NCBI RefSeq assembly: GCF_001420995.1
Contig: NZ_CP012184.1
Span: 5,998,501 to 6,062,500 of the forward strand
Reading direction: 5' to 3'
Origin: Pseudonocardia sp. EC080619-01
GTDB lineage: Bacteria > Actinomycetota > Actinomycetes > Mycobacteriales > Pseudonocardiaceae
Length of the DNA stretch: 64,000 nt
The notes beneath the pieces were generated by a model. That model had not been told where the DNA came from. It saw only the letters and a list, made by a program, of their open reading frames with translations, and did no database searches. This document shows, piece after piece, positions 44,240 through 52,573 of this stretch; the first letter of the stretch is position 1, and every line of letters starts with the position of its first letter. The position numbers and the translations under genes are program-made.

Positions 44240-45148
44240 GTGATCAAGCTTGCGGACGATCTCTCGTCCGGCGATCACGTGTGTGCGGTCCCGGACAGCC
44301 TCGAGCACCTCGGCGAGATCCGGGCCGGGTTCGTGGCGCACGGCCTCGACCTCGGTGAGCGGGTCCTCTACTTCGACGACGACGGCGCCGCGGACACCCT
44401 GCTGCGCAGGCTGTCCGAGGACGGCGTCGACGTCGAGGAGCCGTTGCGCCGGGGCCAGCTCCTGATCCTGCCGGAGGAGAACACCCGGCAGACCTTCCGC
44501 ACGCCGCTCCCCGACATCCACGCCGGCGTCTCCGGCCAGGTCGAGGAGTCGCTGCGCGACGGCTGGCACGGCACCCGCCTCACCGGCCAGATGCACGCGT
44601 CCATCGCGGCGGGGGCGTCGGCGACGCTGCCCGAGTACGACGGGCTGCTGGCGCGGCTGGTCCGGGAGAGCTCGGGCTCCCTCACCGCGCTGTGCACCTA
44701 CGACCACGAGCACTTCCCGGACGAGCAGATCGACATCATGCGCGCCCTGCACCGGGACCACCTGGCGGTGACCGGCGCCTACGACGACGGGCTGCTGCGG
44801 ATCGTGCGCCTCGGCGTCGGGCACGCCCGGCTGGCCGGCGAGATCGACCACAGCAACCGTCCGAAGATCACCGCGCTGCTGCACCAGTCGCTGGACGCCG
44901 TGCTGCGCTCCCCCGACGCCCCCACCGACATCGGGCTGGACATGGCCTCGGTCCGCTTCGTCGACGTCGCGTCGGCGGTGGCGTTCGTGCACGCCGCCGA
45001 GAGCTTCCCCGCCACCCACCGGCTCGTCCTGCACCGGGTCCGCCCGCGGGTCGAGCGGGTCCTGGAGCGCTGCGGGGCGGCCTTCTCCCCGCAGCTGGCG
45101 CTCGACGACGAGCCGCCGAAGGTCGTCCCCGTCCTGCCCGACCGGTGA
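44240..45148 (+). CDS. MEDS-STAS protein, anti-anti-sigma-like
   Basis: 302 residues. The N-terminal ~170 form a MEDS domain (SGDHVCAVPDS, DLGERVLYFDDDG, DEQIDIMRALHRDHL). The C-terminal ~110 form a STAS domain. STAS proteins sequester anti-sigma kinases when unphosphorylated. The usual phospho-Ser position (D-S-S-G) reads FVDVASAV, so the standard Ser is replaced by Val; control would come from the MEDS sensor or a different residue. The GTG has an AGGTGA site. The next gene, 13 nt away, encodes the probable ATPase partner. Confidence 0.82.
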   Translation: MIKLADDLSSGDHVCAVPDSLEHLGEIRAGFVAHGLDLGERVLYFDDDGAADTLLRRLSEDGVDVEEPLRRGQLLILPEENTRQTFRTPLPDIHAGVSGQVEESLRDGWHGTRLTGQMHASIAAGASATLPEYDGLLARLVRESSGSLTALCTYDHEHFPDEQIDIMRALHRDHLAVTGAYDDGLLRIVRLGVGHARLAGEIDHSNRPKITALLHQSLDAVLRSPDAPTDIGLDMASVRFVDVASAVAFVHAAESFPATHRLVLHRVRPRVERVLERCGAAFSPQLALDDEPPKVVPVLPDR

Positions 45149-45161
45149 CCGGAGGCCGCCC

Positions 45162-46115
45162 GTGCAGATCAACGCCGCTCCCCGCTCGCCCGGTTTCGTC
45201 CACGTCCTGGTGCACGCCGACGACCCGGCGGAGCTCGTGGCCAAGGTCGCCCCGCAGGCCGCGGCCGCCGTCCACGACGTCGGGGCGCAGATCGCACTGG
45301 CCGTCTCCGAGCCGGTCGAACAGGCACTGCGCGACGAGCTGGCCGGCACCGGCGCCGCGCTCGGCCGTCTCACCACGCTCACGCGGTCGGCCCGCGACTC
45401 GGGCCAGACCGTCGCGGCGTGGCGGGCCCGGGAGCTGCGGGCACTGTCGTCGTCCGGGCGGCCGGTGGTCGTCGTCGCGGAACACGACCCCGAGCTGGAC
45501 GGGGTGGACGGCGGCTTCTGGGTCGAGTTCGAGGCCGCGCTGAACATCTCGCTCGACGGCCTGCCCGTCACCCAGCTGTGCGTGTACCCGCGGATGCCGC
45601 TGCACGGCGCGGTCGGCGACGGTGCGCTCGCGAACCACCCGCTGCACCTGCGGGGCGGCGAGCGGGTGCCGAACCCGCGGCACGCCGCCCCCGCCGACGT
45701 CCTCGCGGCGCTGCCCTTCGCGCCGCCGCACCTGCTGGGGCCGCCGGACGTCCGCCTGCACTACAACACCTTCGAGCTCTCCCGCGTCCGCGACGCGGTC
45801 GAGGAGGCGGCCCGCGCCTGCCGGTTCGACCCGGTCCGCGGCGAGGACATGGTGCAGGCGGTCAACGAGGTCGCCACGAACGCGGTGGAGCACGGCTCCC
45901 CCGAGGCGGGGCTGTCGGTGTGGGCGCGGCCGGGCGAGCTCGTCTGCGAGATCCACGACACCGGCGCGCTCACGCTGCCGCTGATCGGGCTCGCGCCGCC
46001 GCACCCGTCGCAGGCGCGCGGGCGGGGCACCTGGATCGCCCGGCAGCTGTGCGACAGCCTGCACGTGTGGCGGGCCCGCGACGGCACGCACGTCCGCCTC
46101 CTCGCCAGGGCCTGA
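45162..46115 (+). CDS. MEDS-HATPase anti-sigma factor (RsbA-like)
   Basis: 317 residues. The N-terminal ~180 resemble a MEDS domain (GFVHVLVHADDPAELVA, CVYPRMPLH). The C-terminal HATPase_c has an intact N-box (VNEVATNAVEHG), a HDTGAL segment and a GRGTWIARQLCD G-box, as in anti-sigma serine kinases. It could bind and phosphorylate the neighbouring STAS protein or hold a sigma factor. GTG start with GGAGG. Same operon as the MEDS-STAS gene. The sigma factor is not in the window. Confidence 0.82.
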   Translation: MQINAAPRSPGFVHVLVHADDPAELVAKVAPQAAAAVHDVGAQIALAVSEPVEQALRDELAGTGAALGRLTTLTRSARDSGQTVAAWRARELRALSSSGRPVVVVAEHDPELDGVDGGFWVEFEAALNISLDGLPVTQLCVYPRMPLHGAVGDGALANHPLHLRGGERVPNPRHAAPADVLAALPFAPPHLLGPPDVRLHYNTFELSRVRDAVEEAARACRFDPVRGEDMVQAVNEVATNAVEHGSPEAGLSVWARPGELVCEIHDTGALTLPLIGLAPPHPSQARGRGTWIARQLCDSLHVWRARDGTHVRLLARA

Positions 46116-46362
46116 CCAGCGCCTCCACCGGCGACCGGCAGCCGTGCGTGGCGATTCGCTCACCCGGATCTCACGCACCCGCCCGACCTCGGCTATCCTG
46201 GCCCTCGAGCACACCGCACGGAGACGCCGCCCGCCGTCCGTGCTGGTGCGGTTTCGTCGTGTCCACACAGCGCCCCGCGGCCCTCCCGCCCGGGCGGCGC
46301 GCCCGGCACCGGCGCAGAACCGCGTGCGGGCCGCACGTCACGACCGACCCGGGGAAGACGGC

Positions 46363-47247
46363 ATGTCCGACGACGATCACTGTCGATCCAGTGAGTCCAC
46401 GCTGAGCGAGCCCACCGACGGTTCCGCGCTGCACGTCCGCGTCCTGGGGGCGTTCGGGCTGCGGGTCGGCGACCACTCCGTACCGCTGCCCGTCGACTCC
46501 CGGCGCCTGGTGGCCTACCTGGCCGTGCACCCGCGCCCGCAGCCGACCGCGGCGATGGCCGCCGACCTGTGGCCCGGCGTCGGGCCCGCCCCGGCGGCCC
46601 GGCTGCTGGACGAGGCCGTCGCGGGCGTCGACGTCCCCGGCCTGCTCACCGCCGACGACCGCGGCCGCCTGCACCTCGCCGACGACGTGACCGTCGATCT
46701 CGCCGAGGGTCTGCTGATGGTCCGCGGGTTCTCGTCACCGGAGATGGCGCGGACCGTCCGCGAGATCGGCTGCCCGGCGACCGACCTGCTCGAGGCCGAC
46801 ATCCTCCCGTCCTGGACGGCGCCGTGGATCGTGGTCGAGCGGGAGCGGTTCCGGCAGCTGCGGCTCTCCGCGCTGGAGAACCTGTCCACCACGCTGAGCG
46901 CCGCCGACCGGCACGACGACTCGGTCGCCGTCGCCCGGCGCGCCGTCCGGACGGCGCCGAGCCGCGAGCGCTCGCGGCGGGCGCTGGTCGAGGCCCTGCT
47001 CGCCGGCGGCCGCGTCGCCGACGCCCTCGCCGAGTACGAGGAGTTCCAGCGGCTGCTCCGCAACAGCGTGGGCGCCACCCCGGACTCCGAGCTGGACCGG
47101 CTCCTCGCGCCCTACGACTCGGCGTGGCCCCTGGGCCCCGGGGTGCACCGCCCGGTGCAGCGGTGGGGCGTCGGGATGCCGGGCGCACACCGGCCCGCGC
47201 AACGCGGGCGCCGGCTCGCGGCGGGCAGCCCCGCCAGCGGCCGCTGA
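46363..47247 (+). CDS. AfsR/SARP-type regulator with BTAD domain
   Basis: 294 residues. LHVRVLGAFGLRVGDHSVPLP starts an OmpR-like winged domain, shortened compared with full SARPs. The BTAD domain follows (ENLSTTLSAADRHDDSVAVARRAV, ADALAEYEEFQRLLRNSVGATPDSEL). SARPs activate secondary-metabolite and stress genes. ATG chosen for its GGGGAAG site. The 247-bp gap before it (46116-46362) has a TATCCT box near 46194 and an interrupted inverted repeat (CACCGCACGGA/TCCGTGCTGGTG) that could fold in the leader. It ends convergent to the enoyl-CoA hydratase gene. Confidence 0.8.
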   Translation: MSDDDHCRSSESTLSEPTDGSALHVRVLGAFGLRVGDHSVPLPVDSRRLVAYLAVHPRPQPTAAMAADLWPGVGPAPAARLLDEAVAGVDVPGLLTADDRGRLHLADDVTVDLAEGLLMVRGFSSPEMARTVREIGCPATDLLEADILPSWTAPWIVVERERFRQLRLSALENLSTTLSAADRHDDSVAVARRAVRTAPSRERSRRALVEALLAGGRVADALAEYEEFQRLLRNSVGATPDSELDRLLAPYDSAWPLGPGVHRPVQRWGVGMPGAHRPAQRGRRLAAGSPASGR

Positions 47248-47281
47248 ACCCGGCACCCCGACACACCACACCCCGGCGCCG

Positions 47282-48067
47282 CTAGTGGAACTGCGGGCGC
47301 CGCTTCTCGCCGAACGCCGCCAGCCCCTCCGCGCCCTCCGGCCCGGCCGCGCAGGCGGCGATGGAGGCGGCCTCGGCGTCGAGCTGCTCGCCGAGGGTGG
47401 CCTCCCAGGTCCCGCCGAGCAGTCCCCGGATGCGGCCCAGCGCCGCCGTCGGCCCCTGCGCCAGCCGGTGCGCGAGGGTCGCGGCCTCGTCGTCGACCGC
47501 GTCGTCGTCGACGACCGAGGCGAGCAGTCCGAGCCCGTCGAGCGCGTCGGCGTCGAGCACCTCGTCGGTCAGCAGGATCCGGCGGGCCCGGGCCGCGCCG
47601 ACCAGCCGGGGCAGCGTCCAGGTCATCCCGCCGTCCGGGGAGAAGCCGATCCCCGGGTAGGCGGGACGCATCCGGGTCGACCGCCCGCCGACGGCGAGGT
47701 CGCAGGCCAGCGCCACGCTCATCCCCGCCCCGGCGGCCCAGCCGCGCACGGCGGCGACGGTCGGGACCGGGCTCGCGACGAGCGGGCGCTGCAGCGCGTG
47801 GAAGATGTCGGCGACCTCGCGCACGTAGCCGCCCCGGTCCGGGGCCGCGGCGAAGTCACGGACGTTGCCCCCGGTGCAGAAGTTCTCCCCGTCGCCGTGG
47901 ACCAGCACCGCACCGACGGCGCCCGGATCGGCCGGGTCCTGCCCGGCCAGCCCCGTCAGCGCGTCGGTGACCTCCTGCATCACCGCGCCGTCGAGCGCCC
48001 CGTGCCGGCCGGTGGAGATCCGGCAGCGCAGGACGCGCCCGTCCCTCCGGACCGCCTCCGCCGTCAC
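47282..48067 (-). CDS. enoyl-CoA hydratase/isomerase family protein
   Basis: 261 residues. The oxyanion-hole segment is NFCTGGNVRDF and the second half of the crotonase fold is VRGWAAGAGMSVALACDLAV with PEIGFSPDGG-like YPGIGFSPDGGMTWTLPRLVG. A Gly in place of one usual catalytic Glu position makes the precise activity (hydratase, isomerase or other) unclear. The GTG start overlaps the fgd stop (GTGA), so the two are coupled, an unusual partnership. Confidence 0.85.
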   Translation of the reverse strand: MTAEAVRRDGRVLRCRISTGRHGALDGAVMQEVTDALTGLAGQDPADPGAVGAVLVHGDGENFCTGGNVRDFAAAPDRGGYVREVADIFHALQRPLVASPVPTVAAVRGWAAGAGMSVALACDLAVGGRSTRMRPAYPGIGFSPDGGMTWTLPRLVGAARARRILLTDEVLDADALDGLGLLASVVDDDAVDDEAATLAHRLAQGPTAALGRIRGLLGGTWEATLGEQLDAEAASIAACAAGPEGAEGLAAFGEKRRPQFH

Positions 48068-49068
48068 CCGAGCTCCCGCAGCTTCGGCAGGACGTCCTCG
48101 GTGAACTGACCGAGGAAGCGACGCTGGTCGTCCCCCGGGCCGTGCACGACGAGATGGTTCAGGCCGGCGTCGACGTAGGGCCTGATCTGCTCGACGGCCT
48201 CGTCCGGATCGGACGCCACGATCCAGCGCTTGGTCACCTGCTCGATGGGAAGCTCGTCGGCGAGCCGCTCCATCTCCCGCGACGAGTCGACCGAGTTCTT
48301 CTGGTCCGGGGTCAGCGACAGCGGGGCCCAGAACCGGCAGTTCTCCCGGGCCGCCTCCGGGTCGCGGTCGTAGGAGATCTTGATCTCGATCATCTTGTCG
48401 ATCTGCGACGCGTCGCGGCCCTGCTTGTCGGCGCCCTCCTGGACACCGGGCAGCAGCTTGTCGGTGTAGAGCTCCATGCCCTTGCCGGAGGTACAGATGA
48501 AGCCCTCGCCGTGCCGGCCCGCGTAGCGGGCGACCATCGGCCCACCGGCGGCGATGTACACCGGCACCGGCTGCTCCGGACGGTCGTAGATCATCGCGTC
48601 GACGAGGGTGTAGTAGTCGCCCTCGACGCTGACGCTGTCCTCGGTCCACAGTGCCTTCATCAGCCGGACCGCCTCGCGTAGCCGTGCGAAGCGCTCCTTG
48701 AACTCCGGCCACTCGCGGCCCGACACGGCGATCTCGTTGAGCGCCTCGCCGGTGCCGACGCCGAGCGCGACCCGGCCGCCGGTCAGCATCGCCATCGTCG
48801 CGAACTCCTGGGCGAGCACCGCGACGTTGTAGCGGAAGGTGGGGGTGAGCACCGAGGTGCCGATCTGCACCCGGTTCGTCCGCTCCCCCACGGCCGCGAT
48901 CCACGGCAGCGCGGCGGGGGCGTGCCCGCCGGTGTGCCGCCACGGCAGGAAGTGGTCCGAGGCCCAGACGCTGTCCAGGCCCAGCTCCTCGGCGAGTACC
49001 GCGTACTCGACGAGGTCGCGCGGGCCGAACTGCTCGGCCGACGCCTTGTACCCGATCTTGAGATTCAC
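48064..49068 (-). CDS. fgd: F420-dependent glucose-6-phosphate dehydrogenase
   Basis: 334 residues, closely matching what I know of mycobacterial Fgd1: GYKASAEQFGPRDLVE, SDHFLPWRHTGGHAP, TSVLTPTFRYN, GVGTGEALNEIAV, FICTSGKGMELYTDKLLP, IDKMIEIKISYD and RWIVASDPDEAVEQ. It oxidises glucose-6-phosphate with coenzyme F420, supplying F420H2. It implies the organism makes F420. The GTG has an AAGGA site. Translationally coupled to the hydratase gene. Confidence 0.95.
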   Translation of the reverse strand: MNLKIGYKASAEQFGPRDLVEYAVLAEELGLDSVWASDHFLPWRHTGGHAPAALPWIAAVGERTNRVQIGTSVLTPTFRYNVAVLAQEFATMAMLTGGRVALGVGTGEALNEIAVSGREWPEFKERFARLREAVRLMKALWTEDSVSVEGDYYTLVDAMIYDRPEQPVPVYIAAGGPMVARYAGRHGEGFICTSGKGMELYTDKLLPGVQEGADKQGRDASQIDKMIEIKISYDRDPEAARENCRFWAPLSLTPDQKNSVDSSREMERLADELPIEQVTKRWIVASDPDEAVEQIRPYVDAGLNHLVVHGPGDDQRRFLGQFTEDVLPKLRELG

Positions 49069-49239
49069 GGATCAGTCCTTATCGCGTGCCTGGCGCGCAG
49101 GCCGTCCGGCGCGCCGTGTCCCTCCCGTGTTGCTACACCCCGGCGCGGCCCGGCGCAGCCCCGGGTGGCTCACAGTCCCCCACCGCGGCGCCCGTTGCCG
49201 GATCCGCGGAGCCGGGCGGACGGCGCCGAGCACGGCTCG

Positions 49240-49245
49240 TACGAT
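49240..49245 (+). promoter_or_regulatory. -10 box of a probable leaderless recQ transcript
   Basis: TACGAT, 7 nt before the recQ GTG; no ribosome site. Confidence 0.45.
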
Positions 49246-49252
49246 CGACCCC

Positions 49253-51199
49253 GTGTTCGACACCTCCGACCCGGACGAGATCCCGCTCCCGCCCGAGCCC
49301 GAGGACGTCGAGGCGGACCCGCCCCCGCCCGAGGAGGCGCCGGAACCGGCCGGTGCGGCGCCCGCCCCCGTCCGGTCGTCCGACCCGCACGAGGTGCTGC
49401 GGCGGGTGTTCGGCTACGACGCGTTCCGCGGTGACCAGGAGGCGATCGTCTCCCACGTCACCGGCGGCGGCGACGCGCTGGTGCTCATGCCCACCGGTGG
49501 CGGGAAGTCGCTCTGCTACCAGGTCCCGGCGCTCGCCCGGTCCGGCACCGGCGTCGTCGTCTCGCCGCTGATCGCGCTGATGCAGGACCAGGTGGACGCG
49601 CTGCGGGCGCTCGGCGTCCGCGCCGGGTTCCTCAACTCCACCCAGGACGCCGACGAGCGGCGCCTCACCGAGCAGGAGTTCCTCGCCGGCGAGCTGGACC
49701 TGCTCTACCTCGCCCCGGAGCGGCTGCGGGTCGAGTCGACCGTGCGCCTGCTCGAGCGCGGCCGGATCGCGCTCTTCGCGATCGACGAGGCGCACTGCGT
49801 CGCGCAGTGGGGGCACGACTTCCGGCCCGACTACCTGCTGCTCTCGGAGCTGCCGAAGCGCTGGCCGGACGTGCCGCGGATCGCGCTCACCGCGACCGCC
49901 ACCGACGCCACCCGCACCGAGATCGCGCAGCGGCTCCAGCTGACCGGGGCGCGGCACTTCGTCGCGAGCTTCGACCGGCCGAACATCCGGTACCGCATCG
50001 CGCCGAAGAACGAGCCGCGCAAGCAGCTGCTGGACCTGCTGCGCTCCGAGCACCCCGGTGACGCAGGCATCGTCTACTGCCTGTCCCGCAAGTCGGTCGA
50101 GCAGACCGCGGAGTTCCTCGGCTCGCAGGGGATCGCCGCGCTCCCCTACCACGCGGGTCTCGACGCCGAGGTCCGCCGCCGCAACCAGTCCCGCTTCCTG
50201 CGCGACGACGGCCTGGTGATGGTCGCGACGATCGCCTTCGGCATGGGGATCGACAAGCCCGACGTCCGGTTCGTCGCGCACCTGGACCTGCCGAAGTCGG
50301 TCGAGGGCTACTACCAGGAGACCGGTCGTGCGGGCCGGGACGGCGAGCCGTCGACGGCGTGGCTGGCCTACGGGCTGGCCGACGTCGTCCAGCAACGGAA
50401 GATGATCGACGACGGCGAGGGCGACGCCGCGCACAAGCGGCGCCTGGCCCAGCACCTCGACGCGATGCTCGCGCTGTGCGAGACCACCGAGTGCCGCCGC
50501 GCGCAGCTGCTGCGCTACTTCGGGGAGAGGCCCGCCACCGAGGCGTGCGGCAACTGCGACACCTGCCTGACGCCGGTGTCGTCGTGGGACGGCACGGTCG
50601 CCGCGCAGAAGGTCCTCTCGACGGTGTGGCGGCTCAAGAAGGAGCGCAACCAGGAGTTCGGCGCCGGGCAGGTCGTCGACATCCTGCTCGGCAAGCGCAC
50701 CCCGAAGGTGGACCAGCACCGCCACCACGAGCTGTCGGTGTTCGGCGTCGGCACCGAGCTGACCGACGTCGCGTGGCGCAACGTGCTGCGACAGCTGGTC
50801 GCGCGCGGGCTGCTGACCGTCGGCGGGACCTACTCGACGCTGCGGTTCACCGACGACTCCCCCGCCGCGATGCGCGGCGAGCAGAAGGTCATGCTGCGCA
50901 CCGAGCCGGAGCGGACGGCGCGGTCGTCGCGGTCGCGGGGCGGGTCGAAGCCGGCGGTCGAGATGCCGGCCGAGGTCGCGCCGGTGTTCGAGCGGCTGCG
51001 GGCCTGGCGCGCGTCGGCGGCGAAGGAGCAGGGCGTGCCCGCCTACGTGATCTTCCACGACGCGACGCTGCGCGAGATCGCGACGCGGGCACCCGCCGAC
51101 CGTGCCGCGCTGGGCACGATCTCCGGGATCGGCGAGGGCAAGCTCGCCCGGTACGGCGACCAGGTCATCGACGTCCTGCGCGGGGGTGACGACGGGTGA
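49253..51199 (+). CDS. recQ: RecQ family ATP-dependent DNA helicase
   Basis: 648 residues. An acidic Pro/Glu-rich N-terminal ~45 precedes the helicase. Walker A MPTGGGKSLCYQ, DEAH box DEAHCVAQWGHDFRPDY, motif VI QETGRAGRDG. The zinc-binding set CETTECR...CGNCDTC, the RQC winged helix and a C-terminal HRDC domain are all there. It unwinds recombination and replication intermediates. The GTG start is set by TACGAT 7 nt upstream. Its stop overlaps the next gene (GTGA). Confidence 0.95.
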   Translation: MFDTSDPDEIPLPPEPEDVEADPPPPEEAPEPAGAAPAPVRSSDPHEVLRRVFGYDAFRGDQEAIVSHVTGGGDALVLMPTGGGKSLCYQVPALARSGTGVVVSPLIALMQDQVDALRALGVRAGFLNSTQDADERRLTEQEFLAGELDLLYLAPERLRVESTVRLLERGRIALFAIDEAHCVAQWGHDFRPDYLLLSELPKRWPDVPRIALTATATDATRTEIAQRLQLTGARHFVASFDRPNIRYRIAPKNEPRKQLLDLLRSEHPGDAGIVYCLSRKSVEQTAEFLGSQGIAALPYHAGLDAEVRRRNQSRFLRDDGLVMVATIAFGMGIDKPDVRFVAHLDLPKSVEGYYQETGRAGRDGEPSTAWLAYGLADVVQQRKMIDDGEGDAAHKRRLAQHLDAMLALCETTECRRAQLLRYFGERPATEACGNCDTCLTPVSSWDGTVAAQKVLSTVWRLKKERNQEFGAGQVVDILLGKRTPKVDQHRHHELSVFGVGTELTDVAWRNVLRQLVARGLLTVGGTYSTLRFTDDSPAAMRGEQKVMLRTEPERTARSSRSRGGSKPAVEMPAEVAPVFERLRAWRASAAKEQGVPAYVIFHDATLREIATRAPADRAALGTISGIGEGKLARYGDQVIDVLRGGDDG

Positions 51200-51939
51200 G
51201 GCCACTGATCGGGCTGACCGCCTACACCGAGCGCGCCACCTACTGGATCGTCGACGAGGAGGAGACGGTCCTGCTCCCCCGCGGCTACCTCGACATGGTG
51301 TCCGCGGCGGGCGGGATCCCGGTGCTGCTGCCGCCGACCGCCGACGCCCCGGACGCCGCCGTGTCGTGCGACGGGCTGCTGGTCACCGGCGGGCCGGACA
51401 TCGGCGCCGGCCGCTACGGCGCCGCACCCGGCCCGCACGACGACGACCCGCGCACCGAGCGCGACGCCGCCGACCTGGCCGCCGTCCGCCGGGCGATGGA
51501 GCTGGGCATCCCCGTGCTCGGGGTGTGCCGCGGGCACCAGCTGCTCAACGTGGCGCTCGGCGGGACGCTGCACCAGCACCTGCCCGACGTCGTCGCACCG
51601 GAGGTGGCTGCCGCGCACTCGGCCGGGCCCGGGACCTACGCGCCGGTCGGGATCACCACGGAGCCGGGGTCCCGGATCGGGGAGCTGCTCGGCTCCGGCC
51701 CGGTGACCGTCCGCTGCCACCACCACCAGTCGATCGACCGGGTCGCCGACGGCCTGCGGGTCACCGCCCGCGCCGGGGACGTCGTCGAGGCGGTGGAGGC
51801 CCGGTCCGGGGCCTGGGCGATGGGGGTGCAGTCGCACCCCGAGCGCAGCCCGGACGACCTGCGTCTGGCCCGGGCGCTCGTCGACGCGGCACGGGAGCGG
51901 CGGGCGGCCGGTCCCCCGCCGGTACGCCGGGCCGGGTGA
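51196..51939 (+). CDS. gamma-glutamyl-GABA hydrolase family (class I glutaminase-like)
   Basis: 247 residues. Nucleophile in GVCRGHQLLN, base and acid in VQSHPERSP, and the GGPDIGAGRYG segment specific to the PuuD-like group. Members cleave gamma-glutamyl bonds, for example gamma-glutamyl-GABA in putrescine catabolism. Coupled to recQ by a 4-nt overlap; no putrescine genes adjoin it. Confidence 0.87.
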   Translation: MRPLIGLTAYTERATYWIVDEEETVLLPRGYLDMVSAAGGIPVLLPPTADAPDAAVSCDGLLVTGGPDIGAGRYGAAPGPHDDDPRTERDAADLAAVRRAMELGIPVLGVCRGHQLLNVALGGTLHQHLPDVVAPEVAAAHSAGPGTYAPVGITTEPGSRIGELLGSGPVTVRCHHHQSIDRVADGLRVTARAGDVVEAVEARSGAWAMGVQSHPERSPDDLRLARALVDAARERRAAGPPPVRRAG

Positions 51940-51961
51940 GGCGCCGGGTCGAGGACGGCGG

Positions 51962-52573
51962 GTGTCCGCGTCGGGCTCTACCGTGCCGGGCATAACGCCC
52001 ACCACCACGGACATCGACTGGAACGCCGAGCTGAGCGCGCAGCTCACCTTCCACTGGGAGACCACGCTGCGGCCGCGGCTCGCGGGCCTCACCGACGAGG
52101 AGTACCTCTGGGAACCGGCGCCCGGTGCCTGGAGCGTCCGGCCGCGGGCGGAGTCCGTCGCGTCGCACAGCGCCGGGGCCGGTGACCTGGTCGTCGACTT
52201 CGCCTTCCCGGAGCCCGACCCGGCCCCGGTGACGACGATCGCCTGGCGGCTCGCCCACGTGATCGTCGGGGTGTTCGGCATGCGGAACCACTCGCACTTC
52301 GGCGGGCCGCCGGTCGACTACGCCTCGCACACCTACGCCGGCACCGCCGACGGCGCGCTCGCCCAGCTCGACGAGGTGTACCGCCGCTGGACCGAGGGGG
52401 TGGCGGCGCTGGGGGCCGGCGGCCTGGCCCGGCCGTGCGGGCCCGCGGAGGGGCCGTACGCGGACGCGCCGCTGGCGACGCTCGTCCTGCACATCCACCG
52501 CGAGGTGATCCACCACGGCGCGGAGATCGCGCTGCTGCGCGACCTGTACCGGGCGGGGGTCACCCCCGGCTGA
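51962..52573 (+). CDS. DinB family protein
   Basis: 203 residues of the four-helix DinB/YfiT type. DIDWNAELSAQLTFHWETTL, LTDEEYLWEPAPGAWSVRP, the metal His in WRLAHVIVGVFG and the HIHREVIHHGAEI pair mark the family, which includes thiol transferases using mycothiol or bacillithiol. The start is uncertain: GTGs at 51962 and 51983 are in frame. A TACCGT box (51979-51984) ends 7 nt before an in-frame ATA. The 3' end overlaps helD by 14 nt. Confidence 0.82.
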   Translation: MSASGSTVPGITPTTTDIDWNAELSAQLTFHWETTLRPRLAGLTDEEYLWEPAPGAWSVRPRAESVASHSAGAGDLVVDFAFPEPDPAPVTTIAWRLAHVIVGVFGMRNHSHFGGPPVDYASHTYAGTADGALAQLDEVYRRWTEGVAALGAGGLARPCGPAEGPYADAPLATLVLHIHREVIHHGAEIALLRDLYRAGVTPG

